64,000 bases of DNA from Megascapheus bottae (taxonomy: Eukaryota; Chordata; Mammalia; Rodentia; Geomyidae): positions 16,439,927 to 16,503,926 of the forward strand of contig JANJXV010000024.1 of assembly GCA_024803745.1 (NCBI GenBank). The letters run 5' to 3'. The first letter of the stretch is position 1. Each line of letters begins with the position of its first letter. Under the pieces are notes generated by a model. That model was not told where the DNA came from. It searched no databases and saw nothing but the letters and a program-made list of their open reading frames with translations. Of this stretch, positions 1 through 9,780 are shown in pieces. A program made the translations under genes and the position numbers.

Positions 1-60
1 TCTCCTACTGACATTGTCAGATAAGATACTTGTTCTAAGGCTTCCCATGGGACCAATTGA

Positions 61-200
61 TTCTTTAATTTTTTTTTAATTGTACTGTATAAAGGAGTTA
101 CAGTTACATTTGCCAGATAGTAGGTGTATTACTTCTCACACACTGATTCGCCTTCTCATGTTTTTTCCCCATTTCCCTCCCCCACCCCAATTGATTATCT
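61..200 (-). mobile_element. L1 3'-end-like fragment
   Basis: Read on the minus strand, the fragment ends with 'ctatctggcaaatgtaactg', a 'ctgtaactcctttatac' block and an A-rich tail (poly-T at 67-77 on the plus strand). The same unit recurs at 53326-53520, 59240-59600 and, as a very short copy, at 30133-30182. That recurrence shows an interspersed family. The A-tail and the wording resemble rodent L1 3' ends, but the L1 label is an inference. Confidence 0.5.
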
Positions 201-299
201 TTTGAGTTCAATCTTGTGCCAAGATAGGCCTTCAACAGGACAGTCAGTTAACCCCAGGATGAGCAGTCAATACCTGTTTCATGTATCCTAGACACTGCC

Positions 300-480
300 T
301 GAACCCTTAAAAAACACCTCATGTGCATTCACTCACTTAGCCGTTCCTGTGAGGATACATTCAATCCCATTTCACCACTGAAGAAGCTGAGGCTTCATGT
401 GGGGCATTGCAAGTGTGAGGCAGAGATAATGGGGTTGGGTGGAAGCCGGGCTTCTGCCCGAGTTCAGAGGCTAGGCTCTC
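300..480 (-). repeat. MIR SINE remnant
   Basis: The order 'cctgtgaggatacattcaat', 'cccatttcaccactgaagaagctgaggc' (read as pieces) and 'gggcttctgcccgagttcagag' follows the antisense MIR core: Ca-Ca-Ca-rich 'cattttacagatgaggaaactgaggc', then the box B-like 'attcgaacccagg'. Divergence is high, as expected of an ancient mammalian SINE. A short open frame across it on each strand is not meaningful. Confidence 0.55.
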
Positions 481-865
481 TCCCTCCCTCCCTTCCTGGA
501 GCCTTCTTCCTTCTCTGTTACAGAGCAGGCTCTGTCCTTGGAAGACAGCTATAATCCTCCCCAAGTGCGGAGGCTGCAGGGGATCAGCACACAGCCAGGG
601 AGTGTGTGGTAAGGTTGTGGAACAGGAGAACTGCTTGAGTAGCATGCACATTCTTCCCATCATGCACCTGTGCTGGGCCAGGGGATGAGGTCAGTCCTCT
701 CCTCTTTGGAATTCAGGAGGCATGAGAAGAATGCACTTCTGAGTTCATAGTTACCTTCACCAGTGAAGAATCTCACAGCCTAATAATTTCTTCAGGGACT
801 TGGCAATACCTCGGCGAAGGACCTAAAACTTGGAACAATGACCAGGCAGCAAAGAAAAGCAGCAA

Positions 866-899
866 ATCTAGTCCCACATGGTCCCACATGGGACTAGAT
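866..899. repeat. Inverted repeat enclosing a tandem 10-mer
   Basis: Arms ATCTAGTCCCA (866-876) and TGGGACTAGAT (889-899) are perfect 11 bp reverse complements. The 10-mer GTCCCACATG occurs twice in tandem at 871-880 and 881-890, so the inverted repeat and the direct repeat overlap. No element family is recognised. Confidence 0.85.
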
Positions 900-989
900 A
901 AATAATTGTCATTCAGGGACAGAAATAGAAGGGCATCTGGTTCCTAGATTGAGTATATATTCCAAACAATGCTTCAGATGACTGTTTTG

Positions 990-1229
990 TGTGTGTGCTC
1001 ATCCTGGGGCTTGAACTCAGGGTCTGGATGCTGTCCCTGAACCCTTCTGTCCAAGGATAGCTCCCCATCATGTCAGCCACAACTCTACTTCCAGCTCTTT
1101 TTTTTTTCTTGTTATTAATTAGACTTATCTCACAAACTTTGCTACCTGGGCTGGCTTTGAACCTTGATCCTCAGATCTCAGGCTCCTGAGTAGCTAGGAT
1201 TACAGGTGTGAGCCACTGTCATCTACCTT
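990..1229 (-). mobile_element. B1-Geo type dimeric SINE
   Basis: The plus strand reads as the reverse complement of the dimer. First comes the right half ('gggcttgaactcagggtctg', then 'ccacaactctacttcc'), then the reversed B1 half ('ctcctgagtagctaggatta', 'caggtgtgagccact'). A GT-rich stretch precedes it where the A-tail would lie. A T-run at 1098-1107 is internal. No clear target-site duplication was seen. Confidence 0.8.
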
Positions 1230-1886
1230 CAGATCACTTTTGATGAATTTACAAGTCCCCTCAGCCTAGAATAGCAAGGAGAGCTGCTGTCCATCATAAA
1301 CACAGCCCCACCTACACTTCTAGAACAAGAGCATAGCATCAGAGAGAGATGAATAGTCGAAACTACACTGGAGGAAAGTTTGAAAGCTTACCTAATCTAT
1401 TCCCCTCAGTCATGGGAGGCAGGTTCATTCTACTTTCAGAGACCTTCCCCACACCTCCCACCATCTGAGAAACACCTTCTGCAAGCTCTCTTTAGATAGA
1501 GCTATTGCAGTGTTAACAGCTCTCGCTGGCTGGAAGTTGAATCTCCTGATTCATCACCTGCCACACTAAATACAAGAATGGATGCCCTTTACCTTCCTTG
1601 ACATGAGGCAGTCTGCTGGTAACGTTGGCTCCGAATTTTGGAAAAGGAGACTGCAGGAAAACTGAGTGCTAATAGACTAACCTAAAGAAAGATGGAGGAT
1701 GAGCTGGGATGGTGGAAGGTTGGGCTGGACTGAGCCTAAGTGGGACAGGTAAGGGGCCAGAGATAGAGAGGCTGAGATGTTGTAGCTGGGAAGAGTTGCT
1801 TTGAAACACGTTAGGGAAAATTTCTGGAATTCTGACCCAGTAGATTTGAGGAAGGACGGGTAAGCTTATTCAAGAATATGAAAATG
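1230..1886. other. Unique sequence, nothing recognised
   Basis: This stretch has no simple repeat, no familiar transposon and no open frame of interest. It has average base composition and frequent stops on both strands. Confidence 0.6.
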
Positions 1887-2118
1887 TAGCCAGGCTCTTG
1901 CCTATAATCCCAGCAACTCAGGGGGCTTGGATCTGAGGATGGCCGTTCAAAGCCGACTCAAGCAAGGAAAAAAAGTCTGTGGGACTCATCTCCAATTAAC
2001 CACAAAAATCAGAAGTGGATGTGTGGCACAAATGGTAGAGCTCCAGCCCTGAGTGGAAAAATATAAAGGATAACACCCAAGTGTTGAGTTCCAGCTCTAG
2101 TTCTGGCACACACAGAAA
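1887..2118 (+). mobile_element. B1-Geo type dimeric SINE, diverged
   Basis: A B1-like left half ('cctataatcccagcaactca', 'ggatctgaggatggccgttc') runs into 'catctccaattaaccac', the usual junction segment of this family. It is followed by the right half ('gtggcacaaatggtagagct', 'gagttccagctctag'). Many substitutions suggest an older copy. Confidence 0.8.
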
Positions 2119-2828
2119 AGACTATGAAGTGGGTTTCCAAAGTGAGATGAATATGTGCCGTAAAAGGGGAGACCTACAATAGGTAGCAGGAAGAAAGGAA
2201 TTCACTGGTGGAAGTTAAGAGGGAACCCAGCCTGGGCAGGAAGACTGGGTAAGCACAGGCAGCAGCTGTAAGATGAGAAAGACGCCCACTATCAAGCAGA
2301 GCACAACAGGCTTGTCTTGAAGAAAATAGTCTCATCAGTCTTTGTGACGCGACTGTGCTGACCTTTAAGGCATCACTACATAAGAGTTTTTCATGCTGAC
2401 AGCTGAAAGAAAATGCAAATGTTGGAAGGAACAAATGTTGAAAAGTTAAAGGAAGGGAAGTAGCTTAAGTGGGTTAGAGGCAATTAAGGCTGTGAAAACT
2501 CAGAGTGGGTGATTTGGAGGAGAGACATATTCCTTCTCTATGTTAGAAGAAAGATTGTTGTAATCATGGTGTTGCTATTATTACTATTATTACTGCCATG
2601 AAGTCTACATAATCACTCAACGGATCTGGGATGCTTTGCCAAGACCAGATTCTAGAATGAATATCACTGTGTTTATGTGAAGAAATATCACACACTTTCC
2701 TCAGAGCCTGAAAACAACATCCAGACAGGAAAAGAAAAGGGAAAGAGAGAAATGAGGACCAAGGAATTCTCTCCATGTGTGTCCTGTTTTTGTGTGTCCT
2801 GCTCCTTAATGGCGCATCAGGGACTTGG
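2119..2828. other. Unique sequence with a short TTA run
   Basis: Apart from a short (ATT)n-like stretch near 2574-2594, no repeat or gene is recognised. Short minus-strand open frames here lack any familiar domain. Confidence 0.5.
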
Positions 2829-3302
2829 ATGAGTGCATGGATGGATAGACGCATGGTGTACGGATGCATGGGTGCATGGTGCATGCATTGTACATACATA
2901 ATGCATGCATGGGTTGACAGATGTGTGATGTATGGGTGCAAGCCTGTGTGAATGTATTTGTGCATGATGTAAGGATGATGTGTGAGTTGATGCATGCATG
3001 GTCTGTATGTATGCATGAATGTGTGGATGAATGAGTAGATGCATATGGATAAATGGATAGACATATGCATGCATAAATGGATGCGTGAATGCATGCACGC
3101 AAGAACATATATGAGCTGCATATGTACAGATGTGTTTGTGTGCGTGATACACTGATGCATGTGTGCACATGTGGTGCATGTATACATGTGTGTCTAGGAT
3201 GCATGGGTGGACATGTGTATGCATGTGTGCATGTATGTGTGTAGATGCATACATTCACGGATGGATATTTTGAGGGAGGAAGGAAAGAAATGGATGGATG
3301 AG
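2829..3302. repeat. Degenerate GATG/TGCATG simple-repeat block
   Basis: About 470 bp of interleaved gatg, atgcatg, gtgcatg and tgtatg units, ending in 'atggatggatgagtgag'. It looks like an aged expanded tetranucleotide array. Stop codons are rare on the minus strand, which gives overlapping open frames of 145 to 207 codons in several frames. Their products are Met/His/Thr/Cys-rich and periodic, the mark of a translated microsatellite rather than a gene. Confidence 0.85.
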
Positions 3303-3859
3303 TGAGAACAAATACAGAGATGACTAGATATTTGTCTTTACAACTGGAAACCTGAGTCAAAAGTTTACCTGCAATAGTTAACAAAACATAAAGGAAGAGT
3401 GAAAAGGAGAATAGGATGAATGACTTTACTAATAATGCCTAGCACATGTCTTCTGGGATCCTTACCAGGCCCACACCTTCCCAAGGTAGTTCTCTGGTTC
3501 AGTGTTGGTTTAACCAATTAAGTCTCCTAGCAATTTTTGTGTTCCTTGATGTATGTCTGTCTGCATGCCCCGTTTTCATTCTTCCTTCTCACCATGCCTC
3601 TCGGGTTGCTAGCTGATCTTTCTCTACCTAACCACACTGTCCAGGTGTTGTCTTGGGCTTTTCTTTCATTTCACTCTGTACTTTCTTTCTGGGTGACCTT
3701 ACCTATCCCCATGATTTTTTTTTAAGTTCTCTTTTATTCTGGTAACTCATCATTATTCTCAGAATTACCTCTTTTTGGAACCCTAAATTGCTGTATACAA
3801 TTGCGTGTTCTTCAGCTGTACTTTGAAGTCTCAGAGGAGAATGAGGCTTAATGAGTCCA

Positions 3860-4160
3860 AAAACAGAGCAGCTCTCCTACTTCCCCATCTGCTCTTGCTC
3901 CAGGGCTCCCCTTCCTGCACTGGCACCAGTGTTTGCCAAATTGTTTAGGCCAGAAACTCAAGGAACATTCTTTTCTCTCCCCTTTACGTCCTCACCACCA
4001 TCCCAGACACATAAACTCTACCCTCAACACCTGTCTTTCCTAGTTTCCAAATTGATCCTAAATCCTTCTCTTTTCTTTACCTCTATCAATTCTGTACTCT
4101 TTAAGGGTTCACCTTGGACCTGCATAGTTTCTCCTCTGTCCTTTTGAAATGGGCTTCCAG
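3860..4160 (+). mobile_element. L2-type LINE remnant, left part
   Basis: The pyrimidine-rich series 'ccagaaactcaaggaacatt', 'cacaccatcccagacacataa'-like words and 'cctctatcaattctgtactc' follows the order I associate with the L2 region just upstream of its 3' end. It continues at 4287 after an ID-like SINE. Divergence is high and the label relies on memory of the consensus. Confidence 0.5.
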
Positions 4161-4286
4161 AGCTGGGATGTAACTCAGTGGCAAAGCACTTGCCTAGCAA
4201 GTGCAATATCCTGGGGTTAAATCCCCAGTACTGAAAAAGAAAAGACAAAAAGCCCTACTGCTTAAAAACAAACAAACAAACAAAAT
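4161..4286 (+). mobile_element. ID-like (tRNA-Ala-derived) SINE with target-site duplication
   Basis: The body reads 'agctgggatgtaactcagtg', 'gcacttgcctagcaagtgca', 'ggttaaatccccagtact', close to rodent ID/BC1 with recognisable A- and B-box regions. The tail is A-rich and ends in (aaac)n. The flanks AAATGGGCTTCCAG (4147-4160) and AAATGGGCTCCCAG (4287-4300) form a 14 bp target-site duplication with one mismatch. The insertion therefore split the L2 remnant on either side. Confidence 0.88.
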
Positions 4287-4730
4287 AAATGGGCTCCCAG
4301 CCTTTCTTCTTGCTCTCATTGTCCTATTTGTATCAGTTTTCATTGTAGACAGACTATTATTTAAGTCAAACTAGCAAAATAATGCACCTGCTTAGAAATT
4401 ATTTCCTTACTTCCCATTGTACTTCCAACAAAAATCTCAAACTCTTGGTCTGATCCATAAGACCTAGTACAAGTCTGGCTTCCAGGAGCCTCTGTGGCTC
4501 ATTCTGGTCTACACTCTGTCTCATTCACCACACCCAGGGTATACTCGCATGTAGGGCCGACAAGTAAAATTGGTTCTTTCCTACCTCAAAGCTTTGTTCA
4601 CACAGTTTCTGGCCTAGAATAATCCCCCCTCCCAACTGATGAATGGCTAGTTCCACTCCTTTTCAGGGTTTGCCCTAAACATCATTCCCTGAGGATGGCA
4701 TTTCCTGGCACTCCCAGTCTGGACAAGCTC
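4287..4730 (+). mobile_element. L2-type LINE remnant, right part
   Basis: The order 'ttacttcccattgtacttcc', 'gatccataagacctagtaca', 'gctttgttcacacagtttct', 'ttttcagggtttgccc' and 'attccctgaggatggcattt' tracks the sense L2 3' region, whose consensus runs 'ggcttcccattgc' to 'aagccttccctgac'. The plus orientation follows from that order. Confidence 0.6.
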
Positions 4731-4855
4731 CCATACATTATTGATCCAGCAGTTTTTATTTTGATATGTGATCTGTACTTTATGCTTTTATCTGTTTGTG
4801 AGTGTATATGAGTATGTGTGTGTGTGTTCATTGCAGAGTTAAAGGTAAGCCTTGG

Positions 4856-4858
<3 letters not shown>

Positions 4859-4920
<62 letters not shown>
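4859..4920. repeat. (GT)n microsatellite
   Basis: About 31 uninterrupted GT units, with a shorter GT run at 4815-4827. It drives artificial open frames on both strands, poly(Cys-Val) on the plus strand and poly(Thr-His) on the minus strand. Confidence 0.98.
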
Positions 4921-4922
<2 letters not shown>

Positions 4923-5329
4923 CCTTTTCTTTCCAGCTGCAGGAGCATAGAGGAAGCTGTCCAAGGCAATGATGGATTTTGTGTTTTTCCCTTTGAAGGA
5001 CAAGGCCCAGCTAATGCAACACATCCTTCCTGAGAATAATGCATTTCTAGGCTTCTGGCTTGAGGGTATGTGATTTCTGAAGGGTAAACATGGCCTTAAA
5101 GGGGGAAAATTGTTCTGCTTAACTATGCAGAGAATTCCCAGCAGCTCCTTTAATTTCGTTTTCTGAATAGGGCACATTTGCATTCACTGACTTGTAGCTT
5201 TTTAGATCAGCAAATGCATCTCTCTTCTCTATGTTTCATTAAATGACAAGACCGTTTCCAAGCTGCACTAACATTCACCAGTACCCCTGAGATTTGGAGG
5301 TACATTAATCTAACTAGCTCATTTCTCTC

Positions 5330-5445
5330 CCCTTCCTTCCTTTCCTCCTTCCTTCCTTCCTTCCTTCCTTCCTTCCTTCCTTCCTTTCTTCCTTCCTTCC
5401 TTTCTCTTTCCCTCCCTCCCTCCTTCTCTCCTTCCCTTTCATCTC
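5330..5445. repeat. (CCTT)n pyrimidine tract
   Basis: A CCTT tetranucleotide array with CCCT and CTTT variants, uniformly pyrimidine on the plus strand. It lies just upstream of a B1/ID dimer. Confidence 0.95.
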
Positions 5446-5469
5446 TATCCTTTTCATTGTAAATTCCAT

Positions 5470-5745
5470 TTCCAGTGATATAGCTCATGCCTGTAACCCC
5501 AGGTACTCAGAAGGCAGAGATTAGGAGGATTATGGTTTGAGGCTAACTGGGCAAAGAAGTAGTGAGATCACATGTCAACAAATAAGCCAAGCATGATGGG
5601 ATGTGATGGGATGTGGTTCCAGCTATCAGGGCCTGAAGTTAGAATCACTATCTGAAGCTAGTCCTGGGGTAGGGTTATGATTCAAGTGACAGAGTGCCTG
5701 TCTAGCAATTAAGAGGACGAAAGTACTGTAACAAAACAAAACAAA
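5470..5745 (+). mobile_element. Old B1/ID composite SINE (B1-dID-like)
   Basis: A B1-like left part ('gctcatgcctgtaacccc', 'ggtttgaggctaactgggca') has a second diverged B1-like stretch and then an ID-like right part ('gattcaagtgacagagtgcc', 'tgtctagcaattaagagga'). It ends with an A-rich tail of aaaac units. This resembles the B1-dID dimers described from several rodent families. It is a different family from the Geo dimers around it. Confidence 0.6.
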
Positions 5746-5994
5746 TGAAGTACAATCGCTTTACTCCTACTGAGTTCTGAAAATTGTATGTGTGTACATG
5801 TGTGTATGTGTGTGTGCACATGTGTACAGATGACATACATACATGCAGTAGAGAAAGGAGAGGGAGAAAAGGACAGTGAATCTTGCTTAGGATAAAATAC
5901 CACCTTGGTCTAGATAAAGTTAGAAAAGGGAAAGTGAGAATTATTTTTGACATTTTACAATTTGCTTTTATTATTAACATATCCTAATGTGACA

Positions 5995-6110
5995 AGTAGT
6001 ATTTAGTGACCCACACTGTTGAGTGGCTGTTTCCCCATCAGTCAACGGGAGAAGCAATTCCACAGTTCTGATCAGGGCTTTGTCATTTCCTGGTCACAGC
6101 TCCCTGGATG
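5995..6110 (+). repeat. Possible MIR remnant
   Basis: 'gtttccccatcagtcaacgg' resembles the MIR 'tttcctcatctgtaaaatgg' core in sense orientation. The rest is too diverged to be sure. Confidence 0.3.
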
Positions 6111-6244
6111 CTGGCCTTGGCCTGTAAGTGAGAGATTGGCCCAGCCTAGCTGACTGGAAACTCACCTTTCAGAGTTCCCAGGGGTAAACTGAGGAGAGCA
6201 AAGTTTTCCAAACTCTAGTAGAGGAGACAACATATCCTCTGTGG

Positions 6245-6600
6245 TTGGTCAGGTGCTGGTGGTTCATACCTGTAATGCTAGCTACTCAGAAAACTCAGTG
6301 GTCTGAGGGATTATTTGAACCCAGGGTGGGCAGAAAAGTCTCCAAGACTCGATGTCCAAAATAACCATCAAAAAAGCTGGTGTGGTGAGCAGAAAAGTCC
6401 ATAAGACTTTTGTCTCCAATAAACTACCCTTTCTAGTCTCCCCGCCAAAAAAAAAAAAAAAAGGTTGAAATAGTGCTATGGCTCAAGTGGTAAAGTACTA
6501 GCCTTGAGGAAAAGAAGCTCAGGGACAATAATGCCCAGGCCCTGAGTTCAAGCACCATGACTGACTGGTACCAAAAAGAAAAATTTTGCTGGAGACACAG
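6245..6600 (+). mobile_element. B1-Geo type SINE with internal A-run
   Basis: A B1-like start ('caggtgctggtggttcatac') is followed by the junction 'tctccaataaactacc', a 17 bp A-run near 6448-6464, and a right half ('gctcaagtggtaaagtacta', 'aggccctgagttcaagcacc'). The phrase 'ataagacttttgtctcc' partly duplicates an earlier piece near 6340. The copy is therefore rearranged, or two copies lie end to end. A diverged ID-like piece may continue to 6660. Confidence 0.7.
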
Positions 6601-7309
6601 CTCAAATGATAGACAAATACCTAACAAGCTCAGTGTATTTTGAACTAGATTTTTGTCAGGCCATTGTTCTGTAAAACATAGAGGGTCCTGGAAGACTTGC
6701 CACAGATGGGAATAGGGAAGAAGTGCCTTCACCAAAACAAGGGGCTGGATGTTGTTGAGGCTTCTGGGAGGGAGCCTCCAAGACCTTGGGATTTCTGGAA
6801 GACCCCATTGATCACACAAGGCCATTTATGCTAATGAAGCTACTACATGAGGGACAGGCTTTCCAAAGAGATCAACTCTGTGAGGCCAGGAACAACAGGA
6901 GGGTAAGCACCAGAGCAACCAGGCTGAATTATGATTGTAATGAAAGTCCTTCCAAGATGGTGATGATGGCGACAACAACAAGAGAAGCGTACTCAAGCTT
7001 CCTGGGCTGATAATACTCTATTCACATGGTCACATATCAACGTACCCCTAAAATCAGGGGAGCTTGCCCACTCACAAACCCCAAACTCTGCCCTGTGTGT
7101 CATTCTGCCTTGGATCCTTTTGCTAGAATAAATAAAGAAAGCAATGATAATTGTTTCCTGAGTTTCACAAGTCCTTATAGTGAATTACCACAGCATTTTG
7201 AGAAAATGCTTTATTTGGAGTTGGTATTGGGAGTCTTGGGGTAAACTTGGCATAGTCTAAGATGACTGTGTATCTTTGACCTTGAATTGGTCTAACATTG
7301 CAGGTTAAA

Positions 7310-7580
7310 ATGTTTGCATTCCTGAGCTTAAGCTGCAATACAAAATGCCATGGATGGGGCAGCTTAAATACTGAATTTATTTCCTCACAGTTCTAGAGGT
7401 TAGAGTGCTAGCATGTCCAGTTCTGTGCATCTTCCTGTCTGGCAGATGGTGGCCTTCACCTCATGTCCATCTGTGAAGACAGTGAGTGCACTGTGCACTC
7501 TGGCTCTCTGGATTTGAGATGTCAGATACTAGTGAAATTCCCATTGCCACTTTTGGGGCTAACATACGTTGGTCATTATG
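7310..7580 (-). mobile_element. MaLR-type LTR remnant
   Basis: 'aatacaaaatgccatggatg', 'ttatttcctcacagttctag' and 'gatggtggccttcacctc' match the antisense of a mammalian MaLR (MST/MLT1-like) LTR end, in which the sense 'cagaactgtgagaaataaa' precedes the poly(A) region. No internal retroviral sequence adjoins it. The subfamily is uncertain. Confidence 0.5.
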
Positions 7581-7744
7581 AAAAGAAAAATAATGAATGT
7601 CAGTCTACCTCCTAGGATTAGTATCCTTTCATAAATAAAGATCATTTTAATACTAAAAATAGCAAGAAGGGAAATCAGTATTTTGCAAACTCTCTAAGCT
7701 TATTATATCTGTAAATAATACATAACATATGTTTTGTATACTTT

Positions 7745-7880
7745 GTGTAGTGTGTGTGTGCGTGAGCACACGCACGTGCACTGGTAGTGGGGCTTGAATC
7801 TGGAGTTTCAGAACATTGCCTTAGCTATTTTGCTCAAGGCTGGTCCTCTACCATATGAGCCACAGCTCAGTCATCCTCCT
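7745..7880 (-). mobile_element. Geo right-half SINE fragment with GT/CG-rich tail
   Basis: A short GT/CA-rich run (7745-7782) is followed by 'ggggcttgaatctggagttt', 'gctcaaggctggtcctctac' and 'catatgagccacagctc', the reversed right half. The left half is missing, so the copy is truncated. Confidence 0.65.
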
Positions 7881-8599
7881 GTCTTTCCTGACTTCCTCTT
7901 TCTACCTGGCAAAGGTGGAGTCTGGATCTAAAAATTCTTCATTGGGTAATGCTCACTATTTATAACCATAATTAAACCCTGAACTCATCATCCTTGCATT
8001 AAAGACTGACATCATTATCTCTGAGGGAAATATTAAGTAACAACTTAGGCACATGTGCATATGCACACATGCGTGCATTCACATGTACCATGTGTATGTA
8101 CCATGTCCGTACCACACAGAAATGGATAAAGACAAGTAGCTTTGTTGTAACTTAGAATAGGCAGGTGACAGGGGACAATCAGGAATAGTCAGGAGAACTT
8201 AGTGACATCCTTGCTCCTTTTTGGAGGTCCCCTTTCTCTCATCCTCTTTCCCACAGGTCATTCTCAATCAGCAGCTGAAGACAAAGGACCTCAGAGGAGC
8301 TCCTTCCTGTGTGAGTCTGTTGTGACTCTCCAGTGATGCTTTCTTGGTGTGCTGAAGAGGCAGCCACATGTGCTGCCAGCTGTCCTTGGTCCCATTCTGT
8401 CCCAACTGAGCCTGGGCTAATCACAACCATGTGCAGCAAATCCTTAGCTAATATGTCATGACCTGACATAAGTCCTGGCAAAGACACTCTGGGCCCTTTT
8501 CAGGTCACAGTCAGAAGGTCTTGGCAGATCGTAGGCCCTGTTGACCATGGCTATTGTTTTGTATAAAATTGATTGAGAATCCTAAGTTTATGCTTCTTA

Positions 8600-9240
8600 A
8601 AAAATTGTGAGATGCATCAACACATTTATCATCCTTAGTCATTTTAAGTATACAGTTCAGCAGTATTAGATGCATCACTGTGATTCATTTTCAGAATAAA
8701 TTAAACACCACTTCCTTATCCTTCTCTCTCCCCACCCCTGGCTAGCACCATGCTGTGTCCATGAATTTGCCATTTGAGGTACCATGTGTAAATGGAATCG
8801 TACAATATTGGACTGGCTTATCTCACTCACTGTGATGTTTTCAATTTTTGTCCAGGTTGTAGCATGGATAAGAATTTCATTACTTACTAAGGCTGAATAA
8901 TATTTCATTCTCTGCAGGGACCATATTTTGTTTGCCCACTCTTCTACTGGGGGCCATGTGGGTTGTTCTCACTTTTGGCAAAGGTGACTGATATGAGCTG
9001 CCAGGAGCGTGGTGTGGGTTCAGCTCATTTGGGTATAAACCGGATGCTGGGCTGTGTGGGAATTAAGTTTAACTCTTTGAGGAACTGACATTCTAGTTTG
9101 CTTGCATAGAGATACACCACTGGACACTTCCACCAGTAGCACACAATTTCCAGTCTCTTCCCGTCCTCATTAACACTGATGTTCTGTTTGTTTTGTTTTT
9201 ATCATAATCATCTGAATGAATGTGAAGATGGTCAGGTTTT
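8600..9240 (-). mobile_element. L1M-type LINE-1 3' region
   Basis: On the plus strand the words 'gtatacagttcagcagtatt', 'aaatggaatcgtacaatatt', 'aaggctgaataatatttcat' and 'gggtataaaccggatgctgg' run in the order of the antisense of mammalian-wide L1M ORF2-end/3' UTR. The orientation is therefore minus. Many indels mark an ancient, non-coding copy. Confidence 0.85.
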
Positions 9241-9648
9241 CATCATTTTTCTCTTTTTTGCCTCTTTATCTTAGGATTAACAAGAACTGATACAGGCAGG
9301 GCATTGATCTGAGTCCTGATAAACCTGGGTGGGGGGTGGGTAGGGAAGATGCTGGCATCCCAAGAGGCTTCCCTTGGGGAAAATTGGCCTCTAGTAAGAT
9401 AGGACTTCCTGGCACAACCGTGTGTTTGGGTACAACAAACCATCTCAAGTCATTAACTGGCTTGAGTCAGCTTGACCCGCCACAGGGTGATATAGGTGAT
9501 ATCTAAATTAGTGAGAGCTGAGCCTTCAGATCCTCAGTTCTAACGTGCGGCTCACCCTCTCAGTTCAATATTGTATTATCCTAGAAGTTGAGCTCAAAGA
9601 GAGCCATTTTATTGCTGCACTACAGAGAACTGCAGTGTTTACATTGTA

Positions 9649-9662
9649 CCACTAGAGGGCCT
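9649..9662 (+). promoter_or_regulatory. Candidate CTCF core motif
   Basis: CCACTAGAGGGCCT fits the CTCF consensus CCASYAGRKGGCR closely. A TGCAGT word at 9631-9636 resembles the separate CTCF upstream motif, although its 12 bp gap is longer than usual. The sequence around it is unique rather than a recent SINE. Binding is inferred only. Confidence 0.45.
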
Positions 9663-9686
9663 TGCTAGTCAACAATAGTTGAAGAA

Positions 9687-9780
9687 AAGAGAGAGAGAGA
9701 GAGAGGGAGAGGGAGAGAGAGAGGGAGAGGGAGAAGGAGAGGGAGAAGGAGAGGGAGAGGGAGAGGGAGAGGCAGAGGCG
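9687..9780. repeat. (GA)n / (GGGAGA)n purine tract
   Basis: A pure-purine stretch of GA, GGGAGA and GGAGAA units on the plus strand, interrupted only near its right end. Confidence 0.97.

Noticed and set aside
2564..3384. Minus-strand open frames of 145-207 codons
   Set aside because: They overlap in all three phases and translate a degenerate tetranucleotide repeat into periodic His/Met/Thr/Cys text without a domain.
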